Shown here piece after piece: positions 8,245 to 15,138 of a stretch of DNA of 49,251 nucleotides (positions are counted from its first letter, which is position 1; every line of letters begins with the position of its first letter). The DNA lies in contig JACMMP010000246.1 of the NCBI GenBank assembly GCA_014378995.1, forward strand, positions 1-49,251. Direction: 5' to 3'. The notes under the pieces were generated by a model, which was given only the letters and a program-made list of their open reading frames with translations, was not told the DNA's origin and searched no databases. The stretch is from Hyphomonadaceae bacterium. GTDB lineage: Bacteria > Pseudomonadota > Alphaproteobacteria > Caulobacterales > Aquidulcibacteraceae. A program made the position numbers and the translations under genes.

Positions 8245-8508
8245 TTATCTCGATCTACGGACGAGCCCAATCAGCAACAGCAACACGATGGCGCCGATGG
8301 TCGCGTAGGCGATCGAGGTGAGGATCGGGTTTCCGAGAGAGAAGGTGAGGCCCAACTCAGGCAGCATCCAGCCCGCTAGAAATGCCCCGACGATGCCGAC
8401 AATGATGTTGCCGACCAGTCCCAAACCGTAGCCCTTGACAACCAAGCCAGCCAAAAACCCGGCAATAGCGCCCACGATGATCCAAATTATAAGGCTCTCA
8501 ACAGTCAT
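8245..8508 (-). CDS. GlsB/YeaQ/YmgE-family stress membrane protein
   Basis: An 87-residue protein of three glycine-rich membrane helices, starting with IIWIIVGAIAGFLAGLVVKGYG and GNIIVGIVGAFLAGW, the hallmark of the transglycosylase-associated/GlsB family. Members are induced by general stress, but their molecular role is unknown. A strong ribosome site (GGGGAGAG) precedes the ATG. A candidate EcfG promoter lies about 80 bp upstream at 8587-8611. It is divergent from ccr. Confidence 0.92.
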   Translation of the reverse strand: MTVESLIIWIIVGAIAGFLAGLVVKGYGLGLVGNIIVGIVGAFLAGWMLPELGLTFSLGNPILTSIAYATIGAIVLLLLIGLVRRSR

Positions 8509-8586
8509 ATTTCTCTCCCCAGCAGCCTAAACACGGCCGCAAGCGACGCGTCGCATCCAGTTGGACGCGCGCATCCCAGGGAGGGT

Positions 8587-8611
8587 AACCATTGGGAACT
8601 TGTCATGTTCC
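8587..8611 (-). promoter_or_regulatory. Candidate EcfG promoter of glsB-like gene
   Basis: On the minus strand: GGAAC (8611-8607), 16 bp, GGTT (8590-8587). The EcfG consensus is GGAAC-N16/17-CGTT, so one base deviates. GGGAAC and GTTCCC also form an inverted repeat with a 7-bp spacer at 8594-8612. Confidence 0.6.
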
Positions 8612-8718
8612 CCCGAACCTCAACCTAAACGGAACTTACACCCCGAATAGTCCCTACGGTACGGGCATTGACGCACTGCAGCATGACAGCGCATCGTGTG
8701 GGCCCTGAGGAGTTTGCC

Positions 8719-9999
8719 ATGGCTGATGCCCAAAAAGCCGCGCTGAGCAGTGTGAAGGAAATCTACGCCGTCGGCGAGATTCCCCCGCAATATCATGTCC
8801 CTGAAAAGATGTGGGCGTGGGCGATCCGGAAAGAACGCCACGGCCGGCCGCTGAAAGCCATGCAACTTGAGCAGGTGCCGACGCCGGTGTGCGGCGAGGA
8901 TGAGGCGCTCGTGCTCGTGATGGCGGCGGGGGTAAATTATAACGGCGTCTGGGCCGCTCTGGGTGAGCCGCTGTCCCCTCTGGACGTGCACAAACAGCCC
9001 TATCACATCGCCGGCTCGGACGCGTCCGGCATCGTTTGGGCCGTGGGCTCCAAGGTGAAGCGCTGGAAGCCGGGCGACGAAGTCGTGATCCATTGCAACC
9101 AGGACGACGGCGACGACGAAGAGTGCAATGGCGGCGATCCGATGTTCTCGCCCAGCCAGCGCATCTGGGGCTACGAAACCACCGACGGCTCCTTCGCACA
9201 ATTCTGCAAAGTGCAAGCGCGCCAGATGATGCCGCGCCCAAAGCACCTCACCTGGGAAGAGAGCGCTTGCTACACGCTGACGCTCGCCACCGCCTATCGC
9301 ATGCTGTTCGGCTGGCGGCCGAACGTGCTGCGCCCTGGGCAGAACGTATTGGTATGGGGCGCGAGCGGCGGGCTTGGCGTCTTCGCCGTGCAGCTATGCG
9401 CCGTCAGCGGCGCGCACGCGATCGGCGTTGTCTCCGATGACACCAAGAAAGATTACGTGCTGTCGATGGGCGCGAAAGCCGTGCTCAACCGCAAGGACTT
9501 CAATTGCTGGGGCCAGCTCCCCACCGTGAACGGTCCCGAGTTCGGCGGCTACATGAAGGAGAGCCGCAAGTTCGGCAAAGCCATCTGGGAAATCACCGGC
9601 GGCAAAGACGTCGATATCGTCTTCGAGCACCCGGGCGAGTCCACGTTCCCGGTTTCCGTGCTGGTCTGCAAACGCGGCGGCATGGTCGTGATCTGCGCGG
9701 GCACCACCGGCTACAATCTCACGATGGACGCGCGCTTCCTATGGATGCGCCAGAAGCGCGTGCAGGGCTCACACTTCGCCCACCTCTATCACGCCGCTCA
9801 AGCCAACCAACTCGTCATCGACCGCCGCATCGATCCAGCGATGTCGGAAGTGCTGCCCTGGGACAAAATCCCCGACGCACACGAGAAGATGCTCGATAAC
9901 AAGCACCAGCCCGGCAACATGGCCGTGCTGGTGAACGCCCAGCGCAGCGGACTGCGAACGTGGGAAGACGTGCTGGAGCTCAGCGCGACGCGCGTTTAG
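8719..9999 (+). CDS. ccr: Crotonyl-CoA carboxylase/reductase
   Basis: A 426-residue MDR-type enzyme performing NADPH-dependent reductive carboxylation of crotonyl-CoA to (2S)-ethylmalonyl-CoA, the defining step of the ethylmalonyl-CoA pathway. Seen: an N-terminal GroES-like domain with ALVLVMAAGVNYNGVWAALG and the Rossmann motif GASGGLGVFAVQL around residue 215. Acidic and aromatic Ccr-specific segments follow (CNQDDGDDEECNGGDPMF; WEITGGKDVDIVFEHPG). ATG 8719 follows GAGGAG by 6 nt; earlier in-frame ATGs are rejected. Ecm is divergent and nearby, mcd is 5 kb downstream, and a hairpin terminator follows. Confidence 0.96.
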   Translation: MADAQKAALSSVKEIYAVGEIPPQYHVPEKMWAWAIRKERHGRPLKAMQLEQVPTPVCGEDEALVLVMAAGVNYNGVWAALGEPLSPLDVHKQPYHIAGSDASGIVWAVGSKVKRWKPGDEVVIHCNQDDGDDEECNGGDPMFSPSQRIWGYETTDGSFAQFCKVQARQMMPRPKHLTWEESACYTLTLATAYRMLFGWRPNVLRPGQNVLVWGASGGLGVFAVQLCAVSGAHAIGVVSDDTKKDYVLSMGAKAVLNRKDFNCWGQLPTVNGPEFGGYMKESRKFGKAIWEITGGKDVDIVFEHPGESTFPVSVLVCKRGGMVVICAGTTGYNLTMDARFLWMRQKRVQGSHFAHLYHAAQANQLVIDRRIDPAMSEVLPWDKIPDAHEKMLDNKHQPGNMAVLVNAQRSGLRTWEDVLELSATRV

Positions 10000-10017
10000 C
10001 GCACATAAAGACAGCGC

Positions 10018-10059
10018 AAAGAAAATCGCCCCACGTCGGCTGACGCAGGGCGATTCTTT
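10018..10059. terminator. Bidirectional terminator between ccr and a lipoprotein gene
   Basis: Stem ATCGCCC/GGGCGAT, extended by flanking A-rich and T-rich tracts (AAAGAAA... and ...TTCTTT), with a 16-nt loop. It sits between two convergent genes, so the A/T tracts can serve both directions. Confidence 0.75.
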
Positions 10060-10072
10060 GATCGGTGTAAGC

Positions 10073-10393
10073 TTACGGCGTTGTCGGCGCCGGCGTCGTC
10101 ATTACTTGCACGCCGGAATCGCCAATGGTGACTTGCGTGGCGGCGCCGTTGCGGGTGCCGGTGGCGCTCCAGGTGCCGTCCGGATTTTGCATCAGGCCGG
10201 TGACGTTGGTGTAGCCGTCGGCTTCGAGACGCGTGCGGGCGTCGCTTTCAGTCACCACAATCGTGGTCGGGACCGGACTTGGCGCCGGCGCCGGGGTAAC
10301 GATCTCCGCAGAGTCCGGCGTGGTTTCGGTCGTGGTTTCCTGGGTGCAGGCGGCGAGGGCGGCGATGGCCGCGGCAGCGATGAGAATACGCAT
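10073..10393 (-). CDS. Small lipoprotein, general-stress candidate
   Basis: A 106-residue protein with a lipoprotein signal peptide (MRILIAAAAIAALAAC, lipobox LAAC). A Thr/Pro-rich linker follows, and then a small domain of about 55 residues (ESDARTRLEADGYTNVTGL...GTWSATGTRNGAATQVTI) that resembles PepSY-like or YpeB-type modules only loosely. It should be anchored in an envelope membrane. The start with GGAGCG is taken at 10393. A candidate EcfG promoter lies 30 bp upstream (10423-10447), so expression under general stress is inferred. Confidence 0.8.
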   Translation of the reverse strand: MRILIAAAAIAALAACTQETTTETTPDSAEIVTPAPAPSPVPTTIVVTESDARTRLEADGYTNVTGLMQNPDGTWSATGTRNGAATQVTIGDSGVQVMTTPAPTTP

Positions 10394-10422
10394 TAGGGCG
10401 CTCCTTGGTTGAACGCACGCCA

Positions 10423-10447
10423 AACCGCGCAGCGTCAGGATCGTTCC
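10423..10447 (-). promoter_or_regulatory. Candidate EcfG promoter of small lipoprotein gene
   Basis: Minus strand GGAAC (10447-10443), 16 bp, GGTT (10426-10423), one base off the EcfG consensus. It is well placed, since the start codon is 30 bp downstream. Confidence 0.62.
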
Positions 10448-10494
10448 GAGGTAAGCTATGGTTTCGCCGCAAAGGAACTTGCGCCGATGGGACG

Positions 10495-10947
10495 CTAGTT
10501 AAGCGCTTCGGCGCCGTGCATGACGACGCAGCGGATCTTCCAATCGCCTGACGCCGACTGGCGCAGCGTATAGGTGGAGCACTCGCCGCCGAGTTCAACG
10601 CCTTCATCATCGAGCCAGGGCCAGCGCACGCGCACGATCACCACTTTGTCGGTAATCTCGTCCAGGCGAATAATCTCGGGGCGCGTGTCGGTGACGCCAG
10701 CGGAATTGTAATGTTCACGGGCGCCCGCGAACATGTCGAGCAGCTCTGCGCGCTCGCCGATGCTCTGCACGGCGTCATCTGAGATAACCAGCGCGGGCGT
10801 CTCCCACATTTGGGCGATCGCCTCGGTCGCGCCTTCGGTCAGCGCTAGGGCGAGCATCTCAAGAAATTCTACGACGCCCAATTCCTCGTCCGCCGCCGTT
10901 TCGGGAGGCAGCGTTTCGAGGTTGGGCTGGTTTGCAGTGCGCGGCAT
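10495..10947 (-). CDS. NTF2-like (SnoaL/DUF4440-type) protein
   Basis: A 150-residue cytoplasmic protein without a signal peptide. The pattern is of the NTF2-like fold: an N-terminal helix with VEFLEMLALALTEGATEAIAQMWETPALVISDD, a middle strand region, and a C-terminal TYTLRQSASGDWKIRCVVMHG, as in proteins built around a ketosteroid-isomerase cone. The ligand or reaction is unknown. ATG 10947 has a strong GGAGGG and is preferred to the upstream ATGs. A perfect EcfG consensus promoter lies 20 bp upstream, so this is probably a general-stress gene. Confidence 0.8.
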   Translation of the reverse strand: MPRTANQPNLETLPPETAADEELGVVEFLEMLALALTEGATEAIAQMWETPALVISDDAVQSIGERAELLDMFAGAREHYNSAGVTDTRPEIIRLDEITDKVVIVRVRWPWLDDEGVELGGECSTYTLRQSASGDWKIRCVVMHGAEALN

Positions 10948-10966
10948 AATCCCTCCGTAAGGATGC

Positions 10967-10991
10967 AACGATCCAACTGGAACCTCGTTCC
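10967..10991 (-). promoter_or_regulatory. EcfG promoter, perfect consensus
   Basis: Minus strand GGAAC (10991-10987), 16 bp, CGTT (10970-10967). It exactly matches GGAAC-N16-CGTT. It lies 20 bp upstream of the ATG of the NTF2-like gene, leaving a short leader that contains the GGAGGG. Confidence 0.78.
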
Positions 10992-11052
10992 GCCGCATGA
11001 TTGACCTTCTGCGGCGGAAAGCCTCCAATCAGCTGAGAAGGCGGGGAGATAT

Positions 11053-12531
11053 ATGGTTCGGCTCATTCTAGTGGGGCTTGGCGCGCTGTTGCTGGCGCTC
11101 GCCGGGTTCGTCGGCTTTCGCACCTTCTCGTTCACAGCGCCGCCGCCCCCCGCCGCCGTAGAAATCGCGGACAGCGCTGCGTACGCCCTCGATGCGAACG
11201 CCGCCGCGGCGCGGCTGGGGGAGGCGATCCGCTTTCGCACCGTCTCGCTCGCGAGCGCGGAAGAAGACCGCGCGCCGTTCCGGGAATTTCACGCCTGGCT
11301 GCAGCAAACATATCCTGCGTTCCACGCCGCCGCACGGCGCGAAGTGATCGGCGAGTTTTCGTTGCTCTATACCTGGGAGGGCAGCGATCCCGCGCAGCCG
11401 CCAATCGTGCTTTTGGCGCACCAGGATGTGGTGCCCGTGCCGGAAGACACGCTGCAAAATTGGACCGTCGAGCCGTTCGGCGGGTTGGTGCGCGATGAAG
11501 CTGTCTGGGGGCGCGGCGCCATCGACAATAAGGGCTCCCTTGTCGCGCTGTTGGAGGCGGCTGAGTTCTTAGCCGCCCAAGGCCGCCGCCCGCTGCGGAC
11601 GATTATCTTCGCCTTCGGCCACGATGAAGAATTGGGCGGCGAGGGCGGCGCGGTGCTGATGGCGGCGGCGCTGGCCGAACGCGGCGTGCGCGCCTGGTTC
11701 GTGCTGGATGAAGGCCTGGCCGCACTCGATCGCCATCCGCTGACCGGCGGGCCGGCGTCCATGATCGGCATCTCCGAGCGTGGGTCGGGCACGCTGCGGG
11801 TGCGCGCGGTGGGCCAGCCGGGCCATTCCTCCATGCCGCCCAGCGAAACCGCGGTTTCGCTGGTGGCCGAGGCGGTGGACCGCATCCATGCCATGCCGAT
11901 CGAGCGCAAGCTCGAAGGCGGCCCCGCGCTCGGCATGATGCGCGCGCTCGCGCCCGAACTCAGTTTCACCAATCGCATGGCGGTCGCGAACGAATGGCTG
12001 TTCGGGCCGCTGCTGCGCCAGCAAATGGCGGGCAATCCGGCGGCGCAAGCGCTGCTGGGAACCACCATCGCGCCAACGATGATCGATGGCGGCGTCCGGC
12101 CCAACGTGCTGCCAGGCGAAGCAACTGCGATGATCAATTTCCGCATCCATCCCCGCGACGACGCAGTTGGCCTCTTGCGCCAGGCGCGGCAGACAGTGGC
12201 CGATCTCGAGGGCGTGACAATCGACTGGGCGGAGACGCCCCGTGACGCCACCGGCATCTCGAGCACAACGTCGTCGAGCTACGCGCTGATCGCCGGGCTT
12301 TCGCGTGAAATCTTGTCGGACGCGCCGGTCGCGCCCGCTTTGGTGCTGGCGGGCACGGACTCGCGCCACTACACGACGGTGGCCGAAAACGTATATCGGT
12401 TTCAGCCGATCCTTTTGACCGCGGCGGATTTGGAAATGCCGCACGGGCTGAACGAGCGGCTGTCGATCGCCAATCTCGACCGTATGATCCGGTTCTATAT
12501 CGGGCTGATGGAAGCAGGAGCGATGCAATGA
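11053..12531 (+). CDS. M20-family metallopeptidase (carboxypeptidase S-like)
   Basis: A 492-residue zinc exopeptidase with an N-terminal hydrophobic anchor (residues 3-22), so it acts at or outside the inner membrane. M20 motifs in order: LLAHQDVVPVP (zinc His and Asp near 125), GAIDNKGS (bridging Asp), HDEELGGEGG (catalytic Glu) and a dimerisation domain with GQPGHSSMPP. A late TDSRHYT supplies another His. The long form resembles yeast CPS1/PM20D1-type carboxypeptidases. GGGGAG precedes ATG 11053. Its 3' end overlaps the chagasin-like gene by four bases. Confidence 0.92.
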   Translation: MVRLILVGLGALLLALAGFVGFRTFSFTAPPPPAAVEIADSAAYALDANAAAARLGEAIRFRTVSLASAEEDRAPFREFHAWLQQTYPAFHAAARREVIGEFSLLYTWEGSDPAQPPIVLLAHQDVVPVPEDTLQNWTVEPFGGLVRDEAVWGRGAIDNKGSLVALLEAAEFLAAQGRRPLRTIIFAFGHDEELGGEGGAVLMAAALAERGVRAWFVLDEGLAALDRHPLTGGPASMIGISERGSGTLRVRAVGQPGHSSMPPSETAVSLVAEAVDRIHAMPIERKLEGGPALGMMRALAPELSFTNRMAVANEWLFGPLLRQQMAGNPAAQALLGTTIAPTMIDGGVRPNVLPGEATAMINFRIHPRDDAVGLLRQARQTVADLEGVTIDWAETPRDATGISSTTSSSYALIAGLSREILSDAPVAPALVLAGTDSRHYTTVAENVYRFQPILLTAADLEMPHGLNERLSIANLDRMIRFYIGLMEAGAMQ

Positions 12532-12980
12532 TGCGGTTCATGTTCGCGGCATGCGCTGTTGCGCTATGCGCTTGTGCGCCCGGCCAAGAGGCTAACCAGG
12601 AGAGTCCGGTGACGAATGCTTCCGTACCGGCGCCTACGCCGAACGATGTTGCAACCCGCATCACCGTCGCCCAAAACGGGCAAACCGTCGAAGTCGCGGT
12701 CAACCAGCGCTTCGCGGTTGAACTGGTCGGCGTGCCGACGGCTGGCTATGTGTGGGCGCCCGCGACCCTGCCGGCCTTCATCCAGCGCGCCGGCGAAGCC
12801 AGCGGCGATACTGTCGCTGCGCAGAGCCAGCCCGGCTATACTGGCGGCAATCATTGGGAAGTGACGATGTTTGTCGCAACCGCGCCTGGCACGGGCGAAC
12901 TGGTGCTAGAGCAGCGCCGCCCTTGGGAAAGCAATGAGCCGGCGAGCGATACGTTTCGCGTGACGATCGTCGCGCGGTGA
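12528..12980 (+). CDS. Chagasin-like protease inhibitor lipoprotein (I42 family)
   Basis: A 150-residue lipoprotein: signal peptide with Cys at about residue 16, a flexible linker, then a chagasin/I42 domain. The three inhibitory loops of the family are recognisable: VPTAGYVW (loop with the NPTTGY-like motif), YTGGNHWEV (GG.H.W) and RPWE. Chagasins block papain-like cysteine peptidases. The gene overlaps the M20 peptidase by ATGA with AGGAG 7 nt upstream, so both are made together. M20 enzymes are metallopeptidases, so the inhibitor's target is probably something else. Confidence 0.88.
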   Translation: MMRFMFAACAVALCACAPGQEANQESPVTNASVPAPTPNDVATRITVAQNGQTVEVAVNQRFAVELVGVPTAGYVWAPATLPAFIQRAGEASGDTVAAQSQPGYTGGNHWEVTMFVATAPGTGELVLEQRRPWESNEPASDTFRVTIVAR

Positions 12981-13004
12981 TGTTTTCTCGCGCGCGCGCC
13001 TGAC

Positions 13005-13232
13005 ATGTTGTTGCTCGGCCAAACCGCACTTTATCTGCTCGCGCTCGGCGGCGTCGTCGCCGGCTCATTGGGCGCGATCTTTTTTGCGGGTGGGGCGATG
13101 AACCAGGCGCGGTCGGTGGAGCTGCGCCGCCGCCGTTGGGCGCTGGCGGCGCTCTGCGTGGGCGGGATCGTCGCATCGGCGACGCTGGGCTTTGTCGGCA
13201 TCCCCGCCATGCTGTATCTCGCCTCTCAATGA
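13005..13232 (+). CDS. Small two-helix membrane protein
   Basis: A 75-residue protein with two hydrophobic segments (about 5-30 and 45-70) separated by an Arg-rich loop. No family recognised. The start has no clear Shine-Dalgarno. The stop overlaps the Rieske oxygenase start as ATGA, which supports this frame being translated. Confidence 0.6.
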   Translation: MLLLGQTALYLLALGGVVAGSLGAIFFAGGAMNQARSVELRRRRWALAALCVGGIVASATLGFVGIPAMLYLASQ

Positions 13233-14287
13233 GCGATCTCCTGCGCGATCTCTGGTACTTCGCGGCGACCTCGCGCGAGCTGCAGCGCGGCGCGATGTTC
13301 CGCCGCGAAATCCTTGGCGAGCCGGTGCTGCTGGGGCGCGACGACGAGGGTCGCGCCTTCGCGCTGCGCGATATCTGCCCGCACCGCGCCGTGCCGCTTT
13401 CGGCCGGCCGCATCGAAGCGACAAACGGCGTCCAAACGGTCGAGTGCCCCTACCATGGCTGGCGCTTCGGCACGCAGGACGGAATCTGCAAACAAATCCC
13501 GTCGCTGGTGGATGGGCAGCCCTACGAGGCTGGCCGCATTCGTGTGCGCCATTTTCCCACGCACGAAACCAACGGCATCGTGCTGGTGTTCGTTTCATCC
13601 GATGCGCGCGTGACCGGCGCGCCGCCGCCGCCGCCGGAGTTTGGGCTTGGCGATCTGGTCGAGCCGAAATTCGTCATCCACCGCATCTTCGCCGCGACGA
13701 TGGACAACGCCGTCGTCGGCCTGATGGACCCGGCGCACGTGCCGTACGTGCATAACCAATGGTGGTGGCGCCCGCCGAGTTCGGGGCGCCGGCTGAAAGA
13801 AAAGCGCTTCGTGCCGCGCGAGCGCGGCTGGGCGATCGAGCGCCACGCGCCGAGCGGCAATTCGCTGGCCTACCGCATGCTGTTCGGCGGCCAGGTGACA
13901 ACTGAGATTTCCTTTATGCTGCCGGGCTTCCGATGGGAGGTGGTCGATAACCCGAAGTCCCGCCTGTTCACGCTGACGTGCCTCACGCCGGAAAACGAAA
14001 CCTCCACCCGCATCACGCAAGTAACGTATTGGAAGAACGCGCCGCTGCTCGATGCGGTGAAGCCCATTCTGATTCCGGCGGCTCGAGAATTCCTCGACCA
14101 GGATGGCCGCATGGTCGATCTGCAGAACGAAGGTCTGGCCTACAGCCCATCCATGCTCTGGATCGACGACATCGACGTACAGGCGAAATGGTATTTGAAG
14201 CTGAAGCGCGAATGGACGAAGAGCCGCGAAGAAGAGCGTGACTTCGTCAATCCAATCGAGCCGACGACGCTGAAGTGGATGAGCTGA
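13229..14287 (+). CDS. Rieske [2Fe-2S] aromatic ring-hydroxylating oxygenase, alpha subunit-like
   Basis: A 352-residue oxygenase. The Rieske cluster ligands are seen as CPHRAVPLS (about residues 48-50) and CPYHGW (about 75-80). The catalytic domain has the mononuclear iron motif in MDNAVVGLMDPAHVPYVHN (Asp and two His spaced as in the family). No reductase or ferredoxin gene lies nearby, so electrons must come from elsewhere. The substrate is unknown; the size fits vanillate-demethylase-like members. It starts by ATGA overlap with the small membrane gene. Confidence 0.9.
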   Translation: MSDLLRDLWYFAATSRELQRGAMFRREILGEPVLLGRDDEGRAFALRDICPHRAVPLSAGRIEATNGVQTVECPYHGWRFGTQDGICKQIPSLVDGQPYEAGRIRVRHFPTHETNGIVLVFVSSDARVTGAPPPPPEFGLGDLVEPKFVIHRIFAATMDNAVVGLMDPAHVPYVHNQWWWRPPSSGRRLKEKRFVPRERGWAIERHAPSGNSLAYRMLFGGQVTTEISFMLPGFRWEVVDNPKSRLFTLTCLTPENETSTRITQVTYWKNAPLLDAVKPILIPAAREFLDQDGRMVDLQNEGLAYSPSMLWIDDIDVQAKWYLKLKREWTKSREEERDFVNPIEPTTLKWMS

Positions 14288-14333
14288 CGCTTAAAGCAGA
14301 TGCGTTAGGAACGGAAGCTTTGGTGAAACGGCA

Positions 14334-14548
14334 TCAGAGATCCTGGTAAACTTCATCATCGGCCTTGCCCGCCCATTCGTCGAATGTCGCGAACGTATCG
14401 TCGTCCCGCGCGGCTCTCTCGATGCGGACACCAGATGCGTCGATGTGAAAGGCCAGCGTATCGCCTGGGCGCACGCCCAATAACGTGCGCACTTCACGCG
14501 GAAGCACGAACTGGCTTTTGCTGGTACCCTGGCGGTGATGCGAGACAT
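14334..14548 (-). pseudogene. Frameshifted PrlF/AbrB-type antitoxin
   Basis: From the TGA at 14334-14336 an open frame of 62 codons encodes a typical SpoVT-AbrB swapped-hairpin domain (TSKSQFVLPREVRTLLGVRPGD) and a tail with FDEWAGKADDEVYQDL, as in PrlF-family antitoxins. That frame has no usable start codon before a stop. The ATG at 14548 encodes MSRITARV in another frame and would join the domain if one base were restored near 14524. So a single-base deletion breaks the gene, unless it is a sequence error. No YhaV toxin is next to it. Confidence 0.72.
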
Positions 14549-14585
14549 TTAAAGCATCTTACTTGTTACCGACAAGGGGTCACCC

Positions 14586-15002
14586 TTAGCCTCCCGGAAC
14601 CAGCACAACCGGAATGCTGATCTCGCGCGGACTGGCTTGATCGCCCGGCATGTCTTCCTGCAGCACGAGCGTGGCCGGCGTCGCTTCCGTGACCGTAAAC
14701 TGAAGCTCGGCCACGTACGGCACCGGCGCCTCGGTCATCCACTCCCGCTGCGCCTGGGCCGGCGCCTCCGCTATCACGTCGCCGTTCTCGCTGCGGAGTT
14801 CAGCTGGGAAAACCGCTTCGAAGAACCAGTCGCCAGGCGCGACGCCTTCGACGCGCAAAGGGCTTGTGACGCGCGCGCCGGGGCTCGGCGTCGCGATGAC
14901 GATGGTCGGGCCAGTTGCACTTTCTTCGGCTGACGGCGCCGTTGGGGCATCTTGCGTGCAGGCGCCCACTGCGAGCGCAAGGGAAATAAGAGCGATTCTC
15001 AT
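14586..15002 (-). CDS. Gmad2 immunoglobulin-like domain lipoprotein
   Basis: A 138-residue lipoprotein (lipobox AVGAC). The mature part carries one Gmad2 domain: TPSPGARVTSPLRVEGVAPGDWFFEAVFP, then LRSENGDVIAEAPAQAQREWMTEAPVPYVAEL, close to the family consensus with its WFFE and WMTE cores. Gmad2 domains occur in spore-germination GerM-type and other surface proteins, and the function in Gram-negatives is unknown. It is divergent from mcd. Confidence 0.9.
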   Translation of the reverse strand: MRIALISLALAVGACTQDAPTAPSAEESATGPTIVIATPSPGARVTSPLRVEGVAPGDWFFEAVFPAELRSENGDVIAEAPAQAQREWMTEAPVPYVAELQFTVTEATPATLVLQEDMPGDQASPREISIPVVLVPGG

Positions 15003-15138
15003 ACGCAGCTTTTCGCTTTTTCAGATGGCGGCAACAAGGCTGTGCGCCAGATCGGCGCCTAGCACGGTCACTGCGCCGCACCCTCTTTCGCACCTGCGAA
15101 AAGACGGCTTTAGTGCCGCTCCAATCGAAGAGGGATGC

